Below are positions 31,738-38,920 of a stretch of DNA of 38,920 bases, one piece after another. The position numbers and the translations under genes are program-made. Origin of the DNA: Amoebophrya sp. AT5.2 (Eukaryota > Sar > Dinophyceae > Syndiniales > Amoebophryaceae); contig RXOD01003897.1 in NCBI GenBank assembly GCA_005223375.1, forward strand, positions 1-38,920, read 5' to 3'. The notes below the pieces were generated by a model that was not told the DNA's origin, made no database searches, and saw only the letters and a list, made by a program, of their open reading frames with translations. The first letter of the stretch is position 1, and every line of letters begins with the position of its first letter.

Positions 31738-34700
31738 CTATCCCGCACCTCTGTGCGCGGAAGGCGTTTTTCGGTAGCACTGCAAGTCGTCAACGCCCTC
31801 TTGGATTTGTTCAGGCACCAAAATCGACCCGTCACCCGGGTCCAGCTGCGGGAAGCGGGTGAATGTGTACTTGCCAGTTGCGACGTCGTATGGTGCCGTC
31901 AGGTTCCCCTTCCAGCTGGTATCCTCCATCCCCAAGCAGCTGCTGGCGAGCAGAATGTCACAGCTGGCACCATGCTGCACAGTGTAGTACGACTCGAACC
32001 CGACGCAATAAAACAAAGAGTCGCAGAGAGCACCTGGAGAAAGCAAAGTCACCAGAGTGTTCGTGTTGCTGGCTTGAAGCTAGAACTCGTTGTAAGGTGC
32101 TGCGTCTAGACGTTGTGAACGAAGAGGAACACGTGCACCACATCCACCACTTCATCTTTGGGAGAAAACCATATAACTTTACAAAAAATCAAAATCAATG
32201 TAGTTTTTGATGAAAGGGTCGGAGGGAGGTGGCACCAGCACCAACTACCTTTCCTAGGACTAGGAGGACGAGGAGGTGGAGGTACTACAAAACAAAAATA
32301 TAGAACGGATGGTACTGCAACTCTGCGGCGATCCCGCGGCCACCCTCAAATCATCGGCGGTGCCTCCGACATTGAACCGGGCGGTATTCCAGCCTCCCGG
32401 TCCTTCGGTCGTGGCGCAGCGACCATCCCCGATCAATTCGTACGGATCCGGCGGCAGCACGCACACCCAGTAACCGGCTGCGGGGAAGCTGTCGAACGGC
32501 GTGCGCATGCAGGCGGGTTGCTGGCCCTCCGCGTTTTTGAAACAGCACGCCCCCGCTCGCACCACTGCACCTGCGTCGTCCAAGGCATCGCACACCGAGC
32601 ACAGGTCCCCCTTTTTGGTTCCGCACAGCACGGCGCACTCCAGCTGTTTCGGCCCGCACTGCGGCGACGAGCCGGCATCGAGGTCCCCCCCACAGCTCGG
32701 CGTTTCTCCCTGTGTCTTATCCGGCACAATCACGCACTCATGATATTTGCTCTGCTGAAACGCGGCCCGCGGCACCCGGCGGCACTCGTCGCTGTTCGTC
32801 GACTCGTCCAGCTTGCAGCACGCACCCATGCCCGAGCCGTCCAGCGAATTGCACATCTCGCAGTAGCGGCCGCCCTTAGCAGCGTCGGTGACGTCTATAT
32901 CGCACTGGGTTTCGCACTGCCGACTCTGGGGGCCGCACTTCTCCGATTGTGCGAGCTGGTCGTTTTTCATGTTGAGCCCCGGCTCGGTTTGCCCCTTGAA
33001 ACACTTCGGTGCGCTTGCGGGCGGCTCCAGAACGCAAGAATGGTACCCAACGTCGAGAAACCGATCAGTCAAGGTGTACTCGACAGGACTGACACGCATG
33101 CACTCCCAGGGATTTTCGGTCCAATGCCGAATTACACGGGGAGCCAGGAAACTTCACCCCAATTACTTCCCGGGTCCGCGTAGTTCCATGCATTTAAAAA
33201 ACTTAAAAAAAAAATGAAATTGAAGAGCACATTTTTGCAGCCAGTCGGGTCCATGGGCCGTCCTTGGCTGGCTGCCGACGAGGAAATCAAATTCAAATCG
33301 CACAATAAGACAGACAGGGATACACTACGTACACGGATTCTTGCGGAAGTCACGATCAAGTTCAAAGACAAGACCGCGAGCGGCACCCGCAGGGGCACGG
33401 CCAGTTCGAGTTCGAGTCCTACTGCTACGTACTGCTCCTAGAGTTTACTACTACAGGTCAGGGTCACATGGCGACATGCTTTTGCTTCAAGAAGTTCAAC
33501 CTATCTCACAACGACTACGACTCGTTGAGGAATACGTATACGATATACATATAATCAAGTCTCGACATATTGTATATCGCTCTGTAGTAGTAGTTTAAGT
33601 TTATTCTATTTCTTTAAAGGTAAACATAAAAGTTACAGCCAGCTAGCAAGTAGAGTGTATCCGCCGATGCGATTTCTTTGCGTGATCCGGAAGATTACTT
33701 GTGGGTGAAGATGAGTTCTGCTTTTAAGTTACTGCAGCAAGCCCCGAGTCGTGACCCGTCCGCCGCGTTGCACTTGTCACAACGACCCACCTTGCCGCAG
33801 GTGCCAAGGCACTCCCGATACTTGTTACCAGTACCACACCCCTCGCAGACCGGAAACTTCCCGTGCGGCAGCATCATGAAATTCATCGGTGGAGTGATGT
33901 CCAGCAACACGCTGCCCAATACCGTTCCGTCCTCCCGCGGTCGGACTTTGATCTCGTGCACGCGACCCATCCCATCCAACGCCACCTGGCCCTCCGTGTT
34001 GCCCATTTTCTCCTTTACGTTCACGAGCGTCATTGAGTTCTTGACCATACCGTTACTGTAAAACTCCTGAGTCTATCAAGGAACGTCACCTACCATTTTG
34101 AAGCCGCTAAAAGAATCCACTACTTGCTTCCAACGTAAGGAGCGCCTGACTTCTGTGAGCGAGACTAACTTTCCTCCTACTTGCAAAGGTCTGCGTTTGC
34201 AGAAACGAGCTGGAAAGTGGAGGCCGCGCTTTGAGCGAACCGTCAAAAAATGGGCGGCGAAATCCAAGAATTCGCCGGGAACGGGAAGTAGCGAGCAGCG
34301 GAAAAATTAAGCGGGGCTTGATTGACATTGACAGCCAGCGATGCATCCAATTTCGTTTGCATTCGTTTTTTGCCCTGGTGGAGATAGATAATGCGGCCAC
34401 GGCGGTGGCAATCGCAAAAATCACAAGGATCATAAAGTAAGAGGACGTTTTGCGTGCACTTTGTTGGTAAGCTTCCTTGATAAGCCCGATACCACCGAGG
34501 GTGGGTCCGTGTCTGTGCGTGCAAATGTGTTATCTCGTTGTCGACGCGTGATACATCAAAATCATTATTGTCATGCCCTCAGTCTGACATGTACCTAGAA
34601 CTACAATCAAGGATGGGATGCATCGATCAACGAGTTGTTGTAAACAAAGACTAGCTGTACCTTGGTTTAATCGTAACGCCACGTCTACATAAAAGGAGTC

Positions 34701-37700
34701 GTCGTTTCCCGCTGCCTGGTTGTCCGAACTTGCCCAGGATGAGCCGGGGACGTTCTCTGTGCCATCAAGCACTCCAGCCATTGCGGTGAGCTTAAGCTTC
34801 AGATTGTGAGCATTGGCTTCGTGGTTGCGAGCATAGTTGGAGGGGTGAAAAGCCCATTTGCGGCGCTATTTCTGGCGGACGGCTCCTCATTCCGCTCTGC
34901 AGTGGCTCACCACCACCAGCAGAGCAGGAAAAGGTGCGCTCGCTTTCGGCAACGCCACACAACCAGCGCGGAGGTACAATACATAGGCAAAATCTCTTCG
35001 CCGTGCGCCTATGTTGCGCGCCGCAACAAAAACCTTTTGTCCGATTGCGCTCGCCACTGGCCTGCGACGTAGCGATCAGAAAGCACTTGCAGCTGTCTCC
35101 TAGCGACGGAATCCTTCTTCGAGATTCGCAGGAGGCTGTGAACGCGTAGACGTCCCGTCGGTACAAGCGCAACAAGTGAATGGATGGCATTGATGTTGAA
35201 GTCAAAGTATTCCTCACGACATCCACTGCGCCTTCTACGCGCTCGCTTGATGCTACTTGTTCATAGTCGAGGCGCTTGCACGTAGTCCGTGCGCGACAAG
35301 ATCAACAGGTAGTATACTACAATTTTCGTTCGCCCTAAGAAGTTACGTATAGTTTTCATTTCAGACCCCGGCCCCGCCCCCGTTGCCCTAATACTAATTC
35401 ACTTTTGTATAGTGTTTTTTTACGTAAAACACTCCTTTATTTGCCCCAGGAGTCCTAGTGCAGACCTCATACCAAAACCAAAGCCAAACCGATCACGTCC
35501 ACGCCAGGCTCTAACTACAAAGGTCCCACTGCCAGAACAATGACCAGGAAAATGGGCCGTTCCCCACCTTAACGTAGAAAGTTGCGGACCCGTCCACATC
35601 CGCACTTGCGACCTCGACATTCACACAGCCGACGCCGTACGCGTCAAGCGGGCGCCCAGGCTGACTGCTGGTGGCAGCGATTTTGAGCTGCTTCATGCAG
35701 CCCTCGAGCTCACCCCTGGCCGCGTAGATGGAATACCGCACTGTGAAGTAGAATGGGTCGGATCATCTACTTCAAGTTGTACTACACCAGCACTTCATGT
35801 TAAAAATTTTCTTGAGTCGATTTTTTCATGCTTGGATCATACAGCTGCAAGTCGACGGCGGTCAGGTGCCCAAAAGAAACCGATTTTTTTATAAGAAATG
35901 CATAAAAGGAAGCAAGTATACATAGTTAGTACAAGGCTGCGGCAGTAACCCGTAGAAGCGGAGATTTGATGACCAGTCAGTTGGGGTACCCCACCCCGGG
36001 TACCGGTTGTCTGCATTGTTCGAGCTGGTCGCGTATTGCACATTGGAGTAAAGCAGGCAGCACGGTCTGGGAGCCCCATCACCATCAGTAGCGGTGGTAT
36101 GCAAAGGAGGTTTGTCGGTGCCCCGAAAAATAGCTCCAGAAGGTTCGCGAAGTCTATGGGTCTGCGATCGAAATCACGTACCCAGCTCTCGAAGCTGTAT
36201 TTTCAGCCATGCATTTGCATTTAGAACCCACTCCGAAAGGTTGGACATAAGTATTTCCTAGGGGTGTCTAGGTCCTGGCCTGAGTGTCAGGAATATTTCC
36301 TCGTCAGGTTGTTTAGGTTCCGAAGCGGGTTGGGACACAGCATTCATAGTATGCCGGGAAGGGTCTGCTCGGGGTCCGAATCAAGGCCCCTGCCCGACGC
36401 AGCTGCGGACACATGGCCACGAGACTAGGAACGCAGCCACGTTCCCGAACTCCTGCAAAACCAAAAGCAAGACAAGGACAAACTTCCTCTGCATAGGTGG
36501 AACTACTCGCTGCCTTTAGGTTGGCGTACCCGCTTTTGTCGTTGTCGACGAACAGGTTGTCCGCCACCGAGATAGCAAAACTGTTGCAGCGGTACTGGAA
36601 CCCCCCGTCGTCTCCGCCGTTTCTCCAGCTATCCCGGCACTTCTGCGCGCAAGATTCGGCGCGCCCGTCGAAGTCCTCTTCTTCTAGGGAGGGTATCAGC
36701 ACATCGCTATCGGTGCCCAGGGGGACGGGGGCAAGATCTATGGTCGTGGTGCACTGGCCGATTTTTGCGAGCAGTCTGATGGGCGAAGCGGCAACGGGTG
36801 CCGACGGGGCGAAGTAGGGGTAAAGCAGGGGCGAAGTAGGCATCGGTTGGTTCTGCATGAAGCCACCGTGAACATGAAAGCGGTCTTGCTGTTCGGCGCG
36901 CACTAGATCGAGCAGGCGCTGCTTACACGCGGGGGTCATTTGCGTGGAATGGCATCCCTTCAATCCGTTTGTGCCTCCCCACGTGTGCTTGGCCGCACAC
37001 TCGCCTTCGTGGTCTGCATCGCCGCTGCTGTGCTGGGGACTCACGTACGTAATCCCCACACACGGAGGGTTCATACGACTCCCAGTAGTTGCGCACCACT
37101 CGAGACACTCCCAGTAGTTGCGGATTCCCGCGATGCGACCCCCTGCCATGTCGTTCCCACCCATGTCGGTATCCTCGAGGACCGTGCATACCTGTTCCAC
37201 CCTCGTTGTTGGAACGCTGTCGACGACGGAAGAAGTCAAAGGATTCCAAGCAGTTGAAGTTCTTTTCTTTTTCTCTTTTCGACTCGCCGCAGCCACTTCG
37301 GCCTCGGCTTCGCTCTTGGTTGTACGGTGGCGCTTTATTTCGGCCAGTGACACGACTGCCGAAGGGATCGGCCGGTGAAAGCTTTTGACGAGCGGTGTTC
37401 GTTTTCCCTTCGATTTCGCGAGCGCGCGCCTCAAGCGCTCTATCAGACTGGTTCTTGCGCGCCGTGTTGCAGTTCGAGACTTTTTACCTCGAGCAGCACC
37501 CACACGCGGAGTTACGGCCTCGCTGCTGTCACTGCTGGCTTGTAGAACTGCTGTTGGCACTTGCGTGCCGCTTCTTCGTTTACTTCGCCGTCGCTGTTCG
37601 TGTACATGATGTTCCCCCTTCCCTATACTTTTCGTAGTACTTCTACTTTCTCGGCTGCTCCGCGCAACGCTCCTCCAGCGGCGGCGACTCGTCCCTGCAG

Positions 37701-37806
37701 TCGAGGTACCCGTGCTGACGACCGAAGCGCGCCATAAGGCCTCTCCTGCGACAAGCTCTGCCCAGGAACTTGCCAAAGCCGGAGCCAGCAAACAATTGCG
37801 TCGCAT
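31738..37806 (-). CDS. large Cys-rich, probably extracellular protein with repeated nine-Cys module and PAN-like end
   Basis: Seven exons inferred: 37806-36321, 36133-35933, 35740-35519, 34816-34678, 34055-33719, 33117-32316 and 32033-31738, about 1,160 residues with consistent phases. Exon 1 is Arg/Ser/Lys-rich for 200 residues, then Cys-rich PAN-like (WECLEWCATTG; ESCAQKCRDSW). Exons 2-4 encode a beta-rich part (YSIYAARGELEGCMKQL; SATFYVKVGNGPFSWSLFW). Exons 5-6 hold three copies of a module: C-x6-C-x3-C-x5to13-C-x2-C-x10to14-CC-x10-C, then a Cys 15 (copy 1: 21) residues later followed by V. Exon 7 is again PAN-like (ALCDSLFYCVGFESYYTV..CDILL). Cys pattern implies secretion, but the N-terminus lacks a clear signal peptide, so a 5' exon may be missing. 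The first intron has two possible forms: GA donor at 36320, or GT with acceptor near 36165. I know no named family for the module. Confidence 0.6.
32461..32937 (-). repeat. two tandem nine-Cys modules (copies 2 and 3)
   Basis: Copy 2 spans 32937-32734 and copy 3 spans 32658-32461. Both show CGP-x4-C-x3-C, then a C-x2-C pair, the word GACC, ten residues, Cys, R-x-P, F, and a closing Y-x2-CV. From the CC pair to the last Cys the spacing is identical in the two copies (10 and 15 residues between cysteines). Copy 1 begins in the exon at about 33800 and finishes in the next exon at 33034. Confidence 0.8.
33118..33718 (-). other. non-canonical intron of the Cys-rich gene (601 nt)
   Basis: Splitting module copy 1. 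Neither GT-AG nor a phase-compatible AG acceptor exists at its 3' end. The Cys spacing of the other copies (ten residues between CC and the next Cys) is met exactly if the exons end GCA and restart GAA, with GAA present at both junctions. It contains the inverted repeat CGATATACA (33541-33549) / TGTATATCG (33571-33579). Confidence 0.5.
34981..35014. repeat. 8-bp inverted repeat in an intron of the Cys-rich gene
   Basis: ACATAGGC at 34981-34988 pairs with GCCTATGT at 35007-35014 across 18 nt. It lies in the 702-nt intron 35518-34817, which also holds a 144-codon open minus-strand frame with no recognisable product. Confidence 0.8.
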
Positions 37807-38454
37807 GCTCCGTCCGTGGCCTACGGCCACGTCGTCTCAAGTCACGAACGTCGCCTCCGGCATTATCTGTTGAGACTTTGCCACTATGAGTTGGCGCTGA
37901 CTCGGCATTCAATAGTGCAGCTGCAGCTCACTTCAGGTTCAGTTCACTGTGTGTAAAGTATTTTTATTTCAGATTGACCTCTGGCTCTGAGTCGTCGGCA
38001 AATCCTACTAACTTCTACTAACAAACAAATTTTGTTTTTTTGATTTTAATTATGCTCTGCTGCTTCACCCGCTCAAATTTTTTCCCTTGTGCTCTCATCG
38101 ACCTCCGTAACCAACGAACAAGACAACGATGGATCCTCTTGTTCTTGTTCTCTCCAGGTCCAGAGGACTCAATTTACAGCACTTTTTTTTAATTTTACAG
38201 CACTTCCACTGACTTAGTAGAAGTCGTAGCAGGACAGATAGCAGCAGGCTGTCCTTTTTCATTCTTTTTCGTGTGAATGACCGTAGCAACGCCCTCGGGG
38301 ACGTGGGTACCCCCTCCTTCTGGTACCGGGAAAACGGTAACGGAAGGGGAAATACCGCCGTAAATTAGTACTTAAGCATTCACAACAGCGACTGATGTTG
38401 CGTGGAAAAAGGTTCTGCAGAGCGCGCCCCTCTCCAACATTTGTGTTCACCGCT
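37807..38454. other. gap or intron region left of the last gene
   Basis: Mostly stops; A/T-rich around 38000-38090. An open minus-strand frame at 37912-37643 overlaps the start of the Cys-rich gene in another frame and has a coding-like end (GYLDCRDESPPLEERC); it may be an alternative 5' exon of that gene, but I could not join it in phase. Confidence 0.3.
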
Positions 38455-38919
38455 TCACCGCTGCATGTGCAGTATTGCGGCTGTGGAATGTAGGAGAATT
38501 TCTTCCACTCTGTGGCCGTACAGCGTTGCGAATTGCTCTCCCGGCGTGTGTGACACTCGACCGAGTGCCAACGCGACAAGCAGTATTTCCCGCGCGCACA
38601 GCTGCGGCACTCTTTCGGTGCATTTCCTCTCCCACACCTCTAGGAATTTGTTCGGCGGCGGCGGGGGCGGATTTTCTTGCGTGCTGCCAGCCGCAAGCGC
38701 ATCAACCACCTCCGCGCCAACATCTCTTTTGGCAATCAGCACGGACGGCAGCACTTCGGCTGCCAGTTCGGCGTACTCGACTAGGATGTGGACCATGCAG
38801 CTGCTGTCCACCGCGTCAAGGTCGATCAGGATCGCCGTTTCCCACTTGCGCACGTAGTCCTCGAGCGCCGCTTGTACCGGAGCACTCAACTTCGCGCCCG
38901 CGGCGGCGCCCCCGGCGGC
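38455..38919 (-). CDS. unknown helical protein, 3' part (cut by window edge)
   Basis: Open from the right edge to a TGA at 38455, about 154 residues. The sequence is alpha-helical and Ala/Leu/Val-rich: QAALEDYVRKWETAILIDLD, ILVEYAELAAEVLPSVLIA, a six-Pro run, then LCAREILLVALALGRV and FATLYGHRVEEILLHSTAAIL. The repeated helix pairs resemble the helical-repeat organelle RNA proteins common in alveolates (FASTK/RAP-like), but the RAP domain is not visible, so this is a guess. The stop overlaps a GTGAAG donor-like site (38458), so the gene may instead continue leftward. Confidence 0.5.
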   Translation of the reverse strand, partial: AAGGAAAGAKLSAPVQAALEDYVRKWETAILIDLDAVDSSCMVHILVEYAELAAEVLPSVLIAKRDVGAEVVDALAAGSTQENPPPPPPNKFLEVWERKCTERVPQLCAREILLVALALGRVSHTPGEQFATLYGHRVEEILLHSTAAILHMQR

Positions 38920-38920
38920 A

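Noticed and set aside
34792..35226. 144-codon minus-strand ORF in the large intron of the Cys-rich gene
   Set aside because: No family signal, composition unlike the neighbouring exons, and it would break the phase-consistent join of exons 3 and 4.
37643..37912. Alternative 5' frame of the Cys-rich gene
   Set aside because: It looks partly coding, but no phase-compatible donor links it to the downstream exon, so the longer frame with ATG at 37806 was kept.
1..38920. tRNA, rRNA, CRISPR or spliced-leader genes
   Set aside because: No T-loop/acceptor pairing, no rRNA-like conserved block, no regular spaced repeats and no match to the dinoflagellate spliced leader were seen by eye.

Overview
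Eukaryotic nuclear DNA. The recognisable genes are DNA polymerase delta, Sec12/PREB, a PHAF1/UPF0183 protein, a GH31 glycosidase, a kinesin and a class-3 lipase. Every gene I can recognise with confidence lies on the minus strand, packed at about one per 4 kb. Coding DNA is GC-rich and the DNA between genes is AT-richer. Most introns are GT-AG, but several junctions only work with a GA donor or with no canonical ends. One-way gene order, dense genes, GA/GC-type donors and introns carrying inverted repeats fit a compact dinoflagellate-lineage genome such as a syndinian (Amoebophrya-like). That assignment is inference; there is no rRNA or marker gene here to prove it.

Layout by coordinate; minus-strand transcription runs right to left. 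0.1-2.5 kb: 5' part of POLD1. 3.4-3.6 kb: relic of a non-LTR retrotransposon reverse transcriptase. 3.7-4.7 kb: secreted WSC+PAN-like protein. 5.5-7.3 kb: four-exon TPR protein. 8.1-10.2 kb: four-exon Sec12/PREB. 10.2-10.95 kb: possible plus-strand gene made of three short exons. 10.9-13.2 kb: PHAF1-like. 13.9-17.5 kb: intronless GH31. 19.3-25.0 kb: eight-exon unknown protein, about 1,490 residues. 25.4-27.6 kb: intronless divergent kinesin with a SAM-like tail. 28.2-30.6 kb: intronless DAG-lipase-like protein with a possible mitochondrial presequence. 31.7-37.8 kb: seven-exon Cys-rich, probably secreted protein with a repeated nine-Cys module. 38.5 kb to the edge: 3' part of an unknown gene.

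The genes do not form one pathway. Several concern the secretory and endomembrane system: Sec12 for COPII budding, PHAF1 for autophagosomes, GH31, and two extracellular Cys-rich proteins. The most novel items are the Cys-rich repeat module, the unusual introns (one placed by Cys periodicity), a Sec12 ending in an HDEL-like tetrapeptide, and the hidden plus-strand exons. Exon joins were worked out by hand from reading phase and homology remembered from the families; no alignment or RNA data were available.
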